From: Alphaproteobacteria bacterium
GTDB lineage: Bacteria > Pseudomonadota > Alphaproteobacteria > Bin95
Length of the DNA stretch: 64,000 nt
NCBI GenBank assembly: GCA_020638555.1
Contig: JACKII010000004.1
Location: 434,001 to 498,000 of the forward strand
Reading direction: 5' to 3'
The position numbers and the translations under genes are program-made. Shown piece after piece: positions 8,886-17,342 of this stretch. The notes below the pieces were generated by a model. The model saw only the letters and a list, made by a program, of their open reading frames with translations. It made no database searches and had not been told where the DNA came from. Within the stretch, counting starts at the first letter, position 1. The number at the start of each line of letters is the position of its first letter.

Positions 8886-10496
8886 ATGACCAACTTGTGC
8901 CTGCCTTCAAGACTTGTCCGACAGGGCCTGACCTTCGCACTCATCGCTGCGGCGCCAACGGCGGCGTTCGCGTTAGAACGCAGTTTCGACGTAAATTTTC
9001 AGCAAACCGGCATCCCGATCTTCGATCCGACCCAGGTCGCGCCCGAGTTTCAGGCGGTGCTGGGCAAGGTGCCCCTGGGGCCCGATCTCTCGGCCGGCGC
9101 CATTGTCGACGTGCCGGTGTTCGGCGAATTCGGGCTCGCCGCCAATTTCCGCGCGGGCGTGGACATCAACCTTCTGACCAAGGTCAGCGATTTCTCGCTG
9201 GGCACAACCACCGTGGACTTTCCGGTTCGGGTCACGCTCGACACGCCGACCGCCATCGAGCCCGGCCGCCCCTTCACCATCGGCTCGTCCTTCGAGGTGC
9301 TGCCCGGCGCGGGCTTCCAGTCGCAAGCCAATCAGGCCGTTCTGGACATCGGCGCCCAGGTCGGCCTGAAAGCGGAACTGGGCCTGAAAGCGTGCGCGTT
9401 CGGCTGCTTCGTTGACGAGAAAATCCTGGACGTCAACCAACCGCTGGGCACGATTCCCCTGGTGAAGCAGACCGCGACCAGCACCGAATTCCAGATCGAC
9501 ATTCCCGGCTATGGCAAGCCCAGCATTGCCGGCTCCGGCGTGAACATCGACCCGGACAACACCGATGACGGACGCTCGGCCACCGATCCGGATTTCCTGA
9601 TCGATTTCGCCATCGCCAACGCCACCAATATCGACGGCCGGATCGAGGCGCCGAATCTGAGCGTCCAGGGCACGCTGGAGGGCGGCAACACGCTGGTCGG
9701 CACGGGCCACGACGCCTTTACCGCCATCAATGTCAACCTGGCCGGCTTCATCCCCGGCGCCACGCTCGCCAGCCTGGGGCCGGTCGACCTGGGCGCCGGC
9801 CTGCAATTCGGCTACGACCTGTTCAGCGGCGTGCTCAGCACCCAGATGTTCCAGGACCAGCGGCTGGAGTTCACCGGCACGCCGCAAATCACCCTGGACC
9901 TGGGGCCGGAACTGGGCATCCACACCTTCGCCGCCGGCGAGAGCCTGACCCTGGACGCCCCCACCGACCCCGGCAGCCTGATCTTCGACCCCGTCATCAC
10001 CCTCGACAGCCTGTTGCAGACCAGCATCGACCTGGCAGCGACCCAGGACTTTACGGTGACCGTCGGCGGCCTGTTCCTGAAATTCCCGGAAATCGTCGTC
10101 GTGCCGCCCACGGACCCGGTGATCGTCGACCCGCCCCGGTTCTGCCTGATTCCCGGTTTCACTGGCTGCATCAAATACGTGGACCCGCCGCCCTTCACCC
10201 TGGTCCCCGGCACCAACGGCGTGACCATTCCCGGCTTCCGGTTCGACGACCAGATCCTGCAATACACCTTCCGCGACCCCTATCTGGATGCCCTGCCCGG
10301 CGCGAACGCGACCGGGCTGGTCCCCGTTGCCGAATCCAGCAGCTTCTCCAGCACCCAGGCGGTCCAGTTCGCCTCGCTCAGCACCGGCCCGCTGCGCATC
10401 CGGGTTCCCGAGGCCTCGGCCCTGGCGCTGGTGGTGGTGCCCGGATTGTTGCTGGCCTGGCGCCGCCGCTCCGCACCCGCGGCTGTCGCGGCCTGA
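8886..10496 (+). CDS. Secreted protein with PEP-CTERM-like C-terminal sorting signal
   Basis: The product has 536 residues. The N-terminus has a signal peptide (RLVRQGLTFALIAAAPTAAFA). The C-terminus has the three parts of a PEP-CTERM sorting signal: a short motif (VPEAS, with Ala in place of the usual second Pro), a hydrophobic helix (ALALVVVPGLLLAW) and a basic patch (RRR). PEP-CTERM proteins are cut and sorted by an exosortase, usually in exopolysaccharide-making bacteria; no exosortase is in this window. The body is beta-rich and Asp/Gly/Pro-rich without a family I recognise. Two Cys pairs (CAFGC and CLIPGFTGC) are present. ATG 8886 is chosen for the signal peptide and the CAGGAGA ribosome site upstream. 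Confidence 0.72.
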   Translation: MTNLCLPSRLVRQGLTFALIAAAPTAAFALERSFDVNFQQTGIPIFDPTQVAPEFQAVLGKVPLGPDLSAGAIVDVPVFGEFGLAANFRAGVDINLLTKVSDFSLGTTTVDFPVRVTLDTPTAIEPGRPFTIGSSFEVLPGAGFQSQANQAVLDIGAQVGLKAELGLKACAFGCFVDEKILDVNQPLGTIPLVKQTATSTEFQIDIPGYGKPSIAGSGVNIDPDNTDDGRSATDPDFLIDFAIANATNIDGRIEAPNLSVQGTLEGGNTLVGTGHDAFTAINVNLAGFIPGATLASLGPVDLGAGLQFGYDLFSGVLSTQMFQDQRLEFTGTPQITLDLGPELGIHTFAAGESLTLDAPTDPGSLIFDPVITLDSLLQTSIDLAATQDFTVTVGGLFLKFPEIVVVPPTDPVIVDPPRFCLIPGFTGCIKYVDPPPFTLVPGTNGVTIPGFRFDDQILQYTFRDPYLDALPGANATGLVPVAESSSFSSTQAVQFASLSTGPLRIRVPEASALALVVVPGLLLAWRRRSAPAAVAA

Positions 10497-10576
10497 GCGC
10501 ACCTGTCCCCGACAAGGCGTCCCGGCGGGCGCCTTGTCCTCTCCATTTTGGGCGCGGGCGTGCTATTTATGACGGC

Positions 10577-12835
10577 ATGTCAGAGTTTCGCCCCGCCCCG
10601 CCCGCGCCCGCCGCGGCCCCGCCCTATCTCGCCACCCTCAACCCGCCGCAGCGCGCGGCGGTGGAGGCGCTGGACGGGCCGGTGCTGGTGCTGGCCGGGG
10701 CCGGCACCGGCAAGACGCGGGTGCTGACCACCCGCCTCGCCCATATCCTGAACCTCAACAAGGCGTGGCCGAGCCAGATCCTGGCCGTCACCTTCACCAA
10801 CAAGGCCGCGCGCGAGATGAAGGAGCGGGTGGCTGCCATCGCCGGCGACCTGACAGAAGCGCTGTGGCTCGGCACCTTCCACGCGCTCTGCCTGCGCATC
10901 CTGCGCCGGCACACGGAACTGGTGGGCCTGAAAAGCGGCTTCACCATCCTCGACACCGACGATCAGCAGCGCCTGCTGAAACAGGTGATCGAGGCCGCGG
11001 GCCTCGACCCCGGCCGCTGGTCGCCGCGGGTGCTGATGCCGGCGATCCAGCGCTGGAAGGATCGCGGCCTGACGCCGGACAAGGTCTCCCCCGCCGAGGC
11101 CGGCGAGGCCGCCGGCGGCCGGCTGGTGCCGCTCTACGCGGCCTATCAGGCGCGGCTGCGCGCGGTGAACGCCGTCGACTTCGGCGACCTGTTGCTGCTC
11201 TGCCTGGTGCTGTTCCAGCAGCACCCGGACATTCTGGCCGAATACCAGCGCCGCTTCCGCTATATCCTGGTGGACGAGTACCAGGATACCAATATCGCGC
11301 AATATCTCTGGCTGCGCATGCTGGCGGTGGGCCACAAGAACCTTTGCTGCGTCGGCGACGACGACCAGTCCATTTATGGCTGGCGCGGCGCGGAGGTCGG
11401 CAACATCCTGCGCTTCGAGCAGGACTTTCCCGGCGCGCAAATCATCCGGCTGGAGCAGAACTACCGCTCCACCGGTCCGATTCTGGCGGCGGCCGGCGGC
11501 ATCATCGCCCACAACGCCCAGCGGCTCGGCAAGACGCTCTGGACCGAAGCGAAGCAGGGCGACCCGGTCAGCGTGCGCCAGGTCTGGGACGGCGACGAGG
11601 AGGCCCGCATTGTCGGCGAACAGATCCAAGACCTCGCCCGGCAGGGCCACAAGCTCAGCGAGATCGCGATCCTGGTGCGCGCCGGCTTTCAGAGCCGCAG
11701 CTTCGAGGAGCGCTTTCTCACCATCGGCCTGCCCTATCGCGTCTTCGGTGGCCTGCGCTTCTACGAGCGGCTGGAGATTCGCGACGCCATCGCCTATCTG
11801 CGCCTCGCGGCCCAGCCGGCGGACGACCTGGCCTTCGAACGGGTGCTGAACAAGCCCCGTCGCGGCATCGGCAACGCCACGCTGCAAGCGATCCACAAGG
11901 CCGCGCACGAGGCCGGCCTGCCGCTCTACGCCGCCGCGCTCAATCTCAGCCGGTCCGACGCACTGCCGGCCCGCGCCCGCAACGCGCTGAACAAGGCCAT
12001 GACCGATTTCGAGCGCTGGCGGGCCATGGCCTCGGTCGAGAACGCCGACCCGGTGGAACTGACCGAGACCATCCTGGACGAGAGCGGCTACACCGCCATG
12101 CTCCAGGCCGACAAAACGCCCGAGGCGCCGGGGCGGCTGGAGAACCTGAAGGAACTGACCCGCGCGCTGGAAGAGTTCGAGAACCTGGAAGGCTTTCTCG
12201 AACACATCGCCCTCGTCATGGACAATGACGACGGCGCCTCGGAGGACCAGGTCACGGTCATGACCCTGCACGCCGCCAAGGGGCTGGAATTCGACACCGT
12301 GTTCCTGCCCGGCTGGGAGGAAGGGCTGTTCCCGCACCAGCGCGCCCTCGACGACAGCGGCGCGGCCGGCCTGGAGGAGGAACGCCGCCTCGCCTATGTC
12401 GGCCTGACCCGGGCGCGCAAGCGGGCGCTGATCTCCTGCGCCGCCAACCGCCGGGTGCACGGCCAGTGGATCACCGCCCTGCCCTCTCGCTTTCTGAGCG
12501 AACTGCCGGAAGACCAGATCGTCTTTGCCAGCGAGCAGGGCCTGCTCGGCAACACCGCCGGCCAGACTGCGGGGTCGTGGGGCGGCAGCGGCTATGACTG
12601 GGGCTCCGGCTCCTGGCGGCGGCCGTCGGCGGCCAGTGGCGGCAAGGTGGTCGACGCCGCCTGGGAGGTGGTCTCGCGCCCGGCCAAGACCGGCACGTTC
12701 AACGTCGGCGAGCGCGTGTTCCACCAGAAATTCGGCTACGGCACCATCCTGGAGATCGACGTGGACAAGCTGCACATCGCCTTCGAAAAGACCAGCGCCA
12801 AGACCGTCGTCGACCGCTTCGTGGAGAAGGTGTGA
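10577..12835 (+). CDS. uvrD: UvrD/PcrA-type ATP-dependent DNA helicase
   Basis: Superfamily 1 3'-5' helicase acting in nucleotide excision and mismatch repair. The product has 752 residues, full length. Seen: Q motif LNPPQRAAVE, Walker A AGAGTGKT (residues 40-47), motif Ia VTFTNKAAREM, motif II ILVDEYQDTN, motif III GDDDQSIYGWRGA, motif IV QNYRST, motif V TLHAAKGLEFD and motif VI VGLTRARKRA. The C-terminal FNVGERVFHQKFGYGTI block is the PcrA/UvrD tail that binds RNA polymerase in some species. The stop at 12833-12835 lies in a 29-bp segment copied again further downstream. The ancestral stop seems to have overlapped the prmA ATG as TGATG. Confidence 0.93.
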   Translation: MSEFRPAPPAPAAAPPYLATLNPPQRAAVEALDGPVLVLAGAGTGKTRVLTTRLAHILNLNKAWPSQILAVTFTNKAAREMKERVAAIAGDLTEALWLGTFHALCLRILRRHTELVGLKSGFTILDTDDQQRLLKQVIEAAGLDPGRWSPRVLMPAIQRWKDRGLTPDKVSPAEAGEAAGGRLVPLYAAYQARLRAVNAVDFGDLLLLCLVLFQQHPDILAEYQRRFRYILVDEYQDTNIAQYLWLRMLAVGHKNLCCVGDDDQSIYGWRGAEVGNILRFEQDFPGAQIIRLEQNYRSTGPILAAAGGIIAHNAQRLGKTLWTEAKQGDPVSVRQVWDGDEEARIVGEQIQDLARQGHKLSEIAILVRAGFQSRSFEERFLTIGLPYRVFGGLRFYERLEIRDAIAYLRLAAQPADDLAFERVLNKPRRGIGNATLQAIHKAAHEAGLPLYAAALNLSRSDALPARARNALNKAMTDFERWRAMASVENADPVELTETILDESGYTAMLQADKTPEAPGRLENLKELTRALEEFENLEGFLEHIALVMDNDDGASEDQVTVMTLHAAKGLEFDTVFLPGWEEGLFPHQRALDDSGAAGLEEERRLAYVGLTRARKRALISCAANRRVHGQWITALPSRFLSELPEDQIVFASEQGLLGNTAGQTAGSWGGSGYDWGSGSWRRPSAASGGKVVDAAWEVVSRPAKTGTFNVGERVFHQKFGYGTILEIDVDKLHIAFEKTSAKTVVDRFVEKV

Positions 12836-12837
12836 TG

Positions 12838-13045
12838 ATTTCGCCAGGCTCCCCACCTTCCCGGCTTCGTCATTGCGAGACCGCGCAGCGGGCGTGGCAA
12901 TCCAGACGGGCCCCGCATGCAACCCGCAGCCTCCATCATGGCGAGCAAACGCAACGCCACACCGTCACCCCAAACGACCGGAGCCTCGAATTGACGACCG
13001 CCTGGATTGCTTCGGCTCCGCCTCGCAATGACGGAACGGAGCGTT
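12838..13045. mobile_element. Inverted-repeat element, unit 1 (internally deleted copy)
   Basis: The left end at 12869-12906 (GTCATTGCGAG to GCAATCCAGA) and the right end at 13001-13034 (CCTGGATTGC to GCAATGACGG) are imperfect inverted repeats. Between them only about 95 bases remain. These match the first codons (around ATGCAACCCGCAGC and ATCATGGCGAGCAAACGC) and the tail of the GIY-YIG ORF in unit 2. It looks like a deletion derivative, comparable to a MITE. Confidence 0.7.
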
Positions 13046-13066
13046 GTTTACCGCTTCGTGGAGAAG

Positions 13067-13497
13067 ATCAAATACGCTCGCCAGGTACCCCACCTTCCCG
13101 ACTTCGTCATTGCGAGACCGCGCAGCGGGCGTGGCAATCCAGAGAGGCTGCCAATGAAGCAACCCGCGGTCTATATTATGGCCAGCCGACGGAACGGCAC
13201 ACTCTATACCGGGGTTACGGGCTCCCTCCGCCAGCGAATCTGGCAACATCGCGAAGGCGTCACACCCGGTTTTACCAAACAACACAATTGCAAGCTTTTG
13301 GTTTGGTACGAATTGCACGAAAGCTTCCCTGCCGCGATTGCCCGCGAAAAGCAACTCAAGGGTGGTTCCCGGAGGAAGAAGCTTGCTCTGATCGAGGCAA
13401 TGAACCCGGCATGGCGGGATCTTTTCGGCGAATTGGTCTGGGACTGACGACCGCCTGGATTGCTTCGGCTCCGCCTCGCAATGACGGCCCGCGCGCG
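13067..13497. mobile_element. Inverted-repeat element, unit 2 (carries the GIY-YIG ORF)
   Basis: The left inverted repeat is at 13106-13143 and the right at 13454-13487, with the same ends as unit 1 (GTCATTGCGAG...GCAATCCAGA and its complement). The lead-in TCGCCAGG..CCCCACCTTCCCG is shared with unit 1. The interior is filled by one complete ORF of 97 codons. This is the longest and presumably parental copy in the array. Confidence 0.72.
13154..13447 (+). CDS. GIY-YIG nuclease-superfamily small protein inside a repeat element
   Basis: The product has 97 residues and covers the complete GIY-YIG core of the UPF0213/UvrC-like single-domain proteins: AVYIMASRRNGTLYTGVT at residues 5-22 (GIY seen as VYI, YIG as YTG), the conserved Arg/His in RQRIWQHREG, and the Glu in AREKQLKGGSR. 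These residues form the active site in the family, so nuclease activity is plausible. The gene is bounded on both sides by the inverted repeats of unit 2. Remnants of its two ends survive in units 1 and 3. I infer a link between the nuclease and spread of the element. Single-domain proteins of this type are otherwise poorly characterised. Confidence 0.8.
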   Translation: MKQPAVYIMASRRNGTLYTGVTGSLRQRIWQHREGVTPGFTKQHNCKLLVWYELHESFPAAIAREKQLKGGSRRKKLALIEAMNPAWRDLFGELVWD

Positions 13498-13526
13498 GTC
13501 GACCGCTTCGTGGAGAAGGTGTGATG

Positions 13527-13763
13527 ACACCATTTTGTTTTTCGCCCATTCCTTTCCCCCGTCATTGCGAGAAGCCGCAGGCGACGAAGCAATCCAGAGC
13601 GGCAGCCGGTGCAGCCACCGGCTGCCGACATCATGGCCAGCCGACGCAACGGCGCACTCCACACCAAAACTGCTCGTTCTCTGCGCCATCGCGCTCGGCT
13701 GCTTCGGGACTGACGACCGCCTGGACTGCTTCGGCTCCGCCTCGCAATGACGGCCCACGCGCA
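13527..13763. mobile_element. Inverted-repeat element, unit 3 (decayed copy)
   Basis: The left end is at 13561-13598 and the right at 13720-13753. The left end is diverged (GAAGCCGCAGGCGACGAAGC inside) compared with units 1 and 2. The interior keeps a recognisable trace of the GIY-YIG start (ATCATGGCCAGCCGACGCAACGG) but has no open frame of useful length. An exact 29-bp uvrD-end copy lies on each side. Confidence 0.68.
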
Positions 13764-13789
13764 GTCGACCGCTTCGTGGAGAAGGTGTG

Positions 13790-14770
13790 ATGTGGCGCCT
13801 CGCCCTCACCGCCGAGGCCACCGACGCCGAGGCCTATGCCCAGGCGCTTGAGCCGATGGCCGCCGTGGTCTCGATCTACGAGGTTGCGCCCGATCCGGAC
13901 GCCGGCCGCTTCAGCCAGCCCGAGGACTGGGCGACGGACATTCTCATGTCCGGCCAATGCGTCGTCGAGGCGCTGTTCGAGGCCCCGCCCGCCACGGACG
14001 ATCTGAGCGCGGCCCTGGCCGAGACCGCCACCGCGCTCCGCCAACCGCTGCCGCCGCTCGCCTGGGACGAACTGGCCGGCGACACGGACTGGGTCTCGGA
14101 AAGCCAGTCGCATCACCCCGCCATCCGCGCCGGCCGCGTGCTGGTTCGGCCCAGCCATGTGGAGCGCACGCCGCCCGCGCCCCTCGTCATCCGCCTGGAC
14201 GCCGGCCGCGCCTTCGGCACCGGCGGCCACGCCACCACCCATGGCTGCCTCACGCTGATGCAGCGGCTTGGGCCAAGCCCGCGACCCCGCCGCATCGCCG
14301 ATATCGGCACCGGCAGCGGCCTGCTGGCCATCGCGGCGGCCAGGCTCTATCCGGGCGCCCACATCGTCGCCAGCGAGATCGACGCGCGCGCGCTGGAGGT
14401 GGCGGCGTACAACGCCCGCGCCAATGGCGTGCGCCTGCACTGCGTTGTCGCCGACGGCTGGCGGCACCGGGCGCTGGCCCATGGCGCGCCCTTCGACCTG
14501 ATCCTGGCCAATCTGCTCTACCGCCCGTTGCTGCGCTTTTCCCGCAGCATGGCCGAGCGGCTCGCCCCCGGCGGCGCCTTGATCCTGGCGGGCCTGCTGG
14601 CCGGCCAGGAAAGGCCGCTGCTGCAACGCTTCGCGGCCTATGGGCTGGTGCTGGAGGCCCGGGCCGGCGACCGCGACTGGCCGAGCCTGTTGCTGCGCAA
14701 GCCGCCCGCGGGTGGCACGGCCCGGCGCTTTCAGGCGTTCCCGTCATCGCCCAGCGGCAACGCTCGCTGA
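13790..14770 (+). CDS. prmA: Ribosomal protein L11 methyltransferase
   Basis: SAM-dependent methyltransferase that trimethylates lysines and the N-terminus of L11. The product has 326 residues. Visible: the PrmA-specific FGTGGHATTHGCL block (residues 143-155), SAM motif I IADIGTGSGLLAIAAA, the acidic SEIDARAL loop and ANLLYRPL in place of the usual NIL motif. The C-terminus ends with a Pro/Ser/Arg-rich tail of about 20 residues. ATG 13790 overlaps the last copy of the duplicated uvrD end; a GTG one codon upstream is the alternative. Before the element array arrived, the gene was probably translationally coupled to uvrD. Confidence 0.9.
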   Translation: MWRLALTAEATDAEAYAQALEPMAAVVSIYEVAPDPDAGRFSQPEDWATDILMSGQCVVEALFEAPPATDDLSAALAETATALRQPLPPLAWDELAGDTDWVSESQSHHPAIRAGRVLVRPSHVERTPPAPLVIRLDAGRAFGTGGHATTHGCLTLMQRLGPSPRPRRIADIGTGSGLLAIAAARLYPGAHIVASEIDARALEVAAYNARANGVRLHCVVADGWRHRALAHGAPFDLILANLLYRPLLRFSRSMAERLAPGGALILAGLLAGQERPLLQRFAAYGLVLEARAGDRDWPSLLLRKPPAGGTARRFQAFPSSPSGNAR

Positions 14771-14794
14771 GCCAGGGAACGGCAGGGCCTCGGG

Positions 14795-15277
14795 CTATTC
14801 CCCATCCTCCTTCGCCTGCGTGCGGAAGCGCACGCCCTGGTCGATGCGGCTCAGTTCCTGGTTGACCAACTCGGCCAGCTTGTCCGGCGGCTGGTCGCCG
14901 AAGGCGATCGAGCGCAGCAGCGTCTCGGCCGAGGTCTGCCGCGCCTTGTAGTGCAGGTAGAGGCCGACGAAGAACGCCGCAACGGCGGTCACCATCGCCT
15001 GGGTGATGGCGGATGTCACCAGTTGCAGCCCCTCCAGCGACTTCAGCGTGGCCAGCAGCACGGGCCAGACCAGCACCGCCAGGGTCGCGGCCAGCGCCAG
15101 CCAGAAAAATACCTTGTTCAGAACCGCATAGCTCCACTGCTTGATATAGACGTCGCAGGCGATCTCGTAGCGGCGCACATCTGCGGCAGGCGCGTCGTCG
15201 GCCTCGGCGCGGCGGCGCAACACCTCCAGCAGGAACGCGCCGGAGGTCTGGTGCAGATTGTAGGGGTCACGCGGCAT
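14795..15277 (-). CDS. Two-helix membrane protein of unknown function
   Basis: The product has 160 residues. A charged N-terminus with alpha-helical character (LLEVLRRRAEADDAPAADVRRYEIACDVYIKQWSYAVLN) leads into two predicted membrane helices, VFFWLALAATLAVLVWPVLL and MVTAVAAFFVGLYLHY. A cytoplasmic C-terminal tail (TLLRSIAFGDQPPDKLAELVNQEL) follows. The layout resembles two-helix SLATT-like proteins, but I cannot place it in that family with confidence. It is convergent with prmA and has no obvious partner. Confidence 0.6.
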   Translation of the reverse strand: MPRDPYNLHQTSGAFLLEVLRRRAEADDAPAADVRRYEIACDVYIKQWSYAVLNKVFFWLALAATLAVLVWPVLLATLKSLEGLQLVTSAITQAMVTAVAAFFVGLYLHYKARQTSAETLLRSIAFGDQPPDKLAELVNQELSRIDQGVRFRTQAKEDGE

Positions 15278-15445
15278 GGCGGCTTCTCTCTCCCATGGAG
15301 CCCCGCCATGTTAAGGCCTCGGAAGCCATCCGCGCCAGCCATCCGCCGCGACCGCAATCGCCCACGCCAACAAACGGCTGTTCCCTGCGCCCGGACTGGT
15401 ATACCCCTGTCCTCCCCCCTGCGTTTTCCTGGAGCCTCAATTCCC

Positions 15446-16504
15446 GTGAGCGATCAACCGTCTGCGTCCGCCCTCTCGGCCGTCGCCGAGCTTTACCACC
15501 AGTACATGACCGGCCTGATCCTGGCCGTCAGCCTGCACCGAGGGCGCCACGATGCCGGCGAATGGGCGTTCCGCGTCTTCCGCCACCAGCATCACGAGAA
15601 ATTCCTCTCCAGCTTCGACAAGCTGGGCCTGACCGGCATGCCGGACGCGGTGGCCTGCGCCGCCTATCACTATCTCTCCAACAGCGTCGGCGGCGTTGGC
15701 GTGCAGTTCATGCAGGAAAGCGAGAAAAAGGCCTGGGTCCGCTTCGTGCCGCCGCGCTGGATCTATCCCGACGCCACCATTTGCGGCGTGCCGTCGGAGG
15801 TGAGCCGCGGCATGCTGCGAGGCTGGTACGCCCAGAACGGCATCAGCCTGAACAATCCGCGCCTGGGCTTCATCTGCACCGCCCAGACCCCCGACGCCCA
15901 GCACGGCCTTGCCGGCTATTTCCTGGAGCACGACCGCGACCTGGGTCCGGACGAGCGGCTGCGCTTTTCCCCCGGCGAACTGCCGCCGCCGTTCGACGCC
16001 GCCGCCGCGCCGAAGCTGCCGGCCGCGGATTGGCCGGCGGAGCGTCTCGCCAAGGCCAACCGCAACTATGCGATGGAGTATGTCCGCACCGGCCTGCCGC
16101 GCATGGCGGAATTGTTCGGCCCGGCCGAGACGCTGGCCATCGCCGGCCACGCCGCCCGCATGATCGGCGCCCAGACCTATCTGGCGACCGCGGCCGGTCT
16201 CGGCATCCAGGGCGACTCGCCCGCGGACTTCGCCCGCTTCCTGGCCGCCATGGCCGCGGCCGAGGGCGATGCGGCGGAGGTCTCGACCGATGGGGGCACC
16301 GCCGTGGTCCGCCGCCATGGCTGGCGCCTGACCCGCAACCTGCCGGCACAACACCCTTGCGTGTTCGAGGCCTGGAACGGGTTGTTCGAGGGCGCGCTCA
16401 TGGTTCACAATCGCTTCTGCGTGCTGACGGTCACGCAACGCCTGGACTATGGCGACCCTCATATCGAATGGCGCATTCGTGTGCGCCCGACCCACCACTC
16501 CTGA
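15446..16504 (+). CDS. Conserved hypothetical protein, about 352 residues
   Basis: I do not recognise the family. The protein has no signal peptide or membrane helix. It contains a conserved-looking acid/aromatic region (VRFVPPRWIYPDATICGVPSEVSRGMLRGWY), a short NRNYAMEYVRTGLPRMAELFG helix and a C-terminal beta-rich domain (VVRRHGWRLTRNLPAQ to LTVTQRLDYGDPHIEWRIRV). GTG 15446 is chosen because GGAG lies 12 bases upstream and the protein character begins there; the frame is open further upstream but overlaps the divergent gene. A GST gene follows after 20 bases, probably in the same transcript. Confidence 0.65.
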   Translation: MSDQPSASALSAVAELYHQYMTGLILAVSLHRGRHDAGEWAFRVFRHQHHEKFLSSFDKLGLTGMPDAVACAAYHYLSNSVGGVGVQFMQESEKKAWVRFVPPRWIYPDATICGVPSEVSRGMLRGWYAQNGISLNNPRLGFICTAQTPDAQHGLAGYFLEHDRDLGPDERLRFSPGELPPPFDAAAAPKLPAADWPAERLAKANRNYAMEYVRTGLPRMAELFGPAETLAIAGHAARMIGAQTYLATAAGLGIQGDSPADFARFLAAMAAAEGDAAEVSTDGGTAVVRRHGWRLTRNLPAQHPCVFEAWNGLFEGALMVHNRFCVLTVTQRLDYGDPHIEWRIRVRPTHHS

Positions 16505-16524
16505 TCTGATCGGAGCATCTGGAA

Positions 16525-17142
16525 ATGAAACTTCTCGGCGGTTTTCTCTCGCCCTATGTGCGCCGCACCGCGGTCTCGCTCAACCTGACCGGCCTGAACT
16601 GGGAATCGGTGCAGGTCAGCGTCTGGGACGACCCGAACGCGGTGAAGCAGCACAACCCGCTGGTGCGCGTCCCGACCCTGGTGCTGGATGACGGCGAGGC
16701 GCTGGTGGAGAGCTATGCCATCCTCGACGCCATCGACGAACTGGCCGGCGCCAAGCGCCTGACCCCGGCTTCGGGCGCCGAGCGCCGCAGGGTGATGAAG
16801 GCGACGGCGGTTGCCGCCGGCGCCATCGACAAGACCATCTGGGCGGTCTATGAGCTGCGCTTCCACGACAAGGAGCACGTCTCGCGCAAGTGGGTCGAGC
16901 ACAACGAGGCGCAGGCGCTGGGCGGCTTCGAATGGCTCGACAACGCGGCCAAGGCGGCCGGCGACGGCTGGCTTTGCGGGCCGGCCATCACCGAAGCCGA
17001 CGTGACCGCCGCGGTCGGCTTCAGCTTCGCGAGCAAGGTGCGCCCGAAGCTGGGCCTGGCGGAGAAATTCCCGGCGCTGGCCGCCCACAACGCCCGCTGC
17101 GAGGCCCTGGACGCGTTCAAGAACGCCCCACTGCCGAGCTAA
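16525..17142 (+). CDS. Glutathione S-transferase family protein
   Basis: The product has 205 residues with the two-domain GST layout: thioredoxin-like N-terminus (MKLLGGFLSPYVRRTAVSLNL, with Ser9-Pro-Tyr near the glutathione site; RVPTLVLDDGEALVESYAI supplies the cis-Pro and the Glu-Ser glutathione contacts), then an all-helical C-terminus with GPAITEADVTAAVG. It acts in the cytoplasm on electrophiles or in cofactor-like roles; the substrate is unknown. The start follows the hypothetical gene by 20 bases. A 19-base repeat begins seven bases after its stop. Confidence 0.85.
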   Translation: MKLLGGFLSPYVRRTAVSLNLTGLNWESVQVSVWDDPNAVKQHNPLVRVPTLVLDDGEALVESYAILDAIDELAGAKRLTPASGAERRRVMKATAVAAGAIDKTIWAVYELRFHDKEHVSRKWVEHNEAQALGGFEWLDNAAKAAGDGWLCGPAITEADVTAAVGFSFASKVRPKLGLAEKFPALAAHNARCEALDAFKNAPLPS

Positions 17143-17149
17143 GCACCGC

Positions 17150-17168
17150 CCTGTTCCCCGGACGGTGC
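17150..17168 (+). repeat. Copy of a 19-bp repeat, CCTGTTCCCCGGACGGTGC
   Basis: The same 19 bases form each arm of a perfect palindrome at 26265-26305. Here only one arm is present, followed by TCCGGGG at 17179-17185, which can pair with CCCCGGA at 17156-17162 in a short hairpin. It lies just after the GST stop. It could be a degenerate copy of a dispersed palindromic element or a recruited terminator. Confidence 0.6.
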
Positions 17169-17275
17169 GGAGCGCCGATCCGGGGCCGGCGTCATCCTTC
17201 GAACACCGCCCCCTGCGGTGTTCGCGAGAGCGACCGGTCCCGGCCCGCGCCTCCGGCACGGCCGGGACACAGGCC

Positions 17276-17310
17276 AAGAAAAGGGCGGCTCCCGACACCG
17301 GGAACCGCCC
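17276..17310 (-). terminator. Rho-independent terminator of the 17343-18713 gene
   Basis: On the minus strand GGGCGGTTCCC and GGGAGCCGCCC (17283-17310) form an 11-bp stem with one U-G pair and a six-base loop, followed by CTTTTCTT (17282-17275). It sits 33 bases past the stop of the minus-strand gene. Confidence 0.7.
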
Positions 17311-17342
17311 TCTCTCTCAGCCGCAAGCCAAGCGGAAGCCGC

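Larger units (their letters stand above)
12809..13792 (+). repeat. Four copies of the uvrD 3' end flanking three inserted elements
   Basis: A 29-bp segment running from GTCGACCGC to GTGTGATG occurs exactly at 12809-12837, 13498-13526 and 13764-13792. A degraded copy retains CCGCTTCGTGGAGAAG at 13051-13066. The first copy ends uvrD and the last leads into prmA. The segment spans the codons for VDRFVEKV, the uvrD stop and the prmA ATG, so both genes stay intact on either side of the array. This is what target duplication by repeated insertion at one site, or tandem amplification, would leave. Confidence 0.85.

Noticed and set aside
8973..10502. Minus-strand frame of 509 codons opposite the PEP-CTERM gene
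   Set aside because: No start context or domain; composition is typical of a shadow frame.
10580..12922. Minus-strand frame of 780 codons opposite uvrD
   Set aside because: Antisense shadow; the plus strand has every helicase motif.
12809..13792. CRISPR array
   Set aside because: Repeats are few, far apart and of unequal spacing, the interspersed parts are related to each other, and no cas gene is present.
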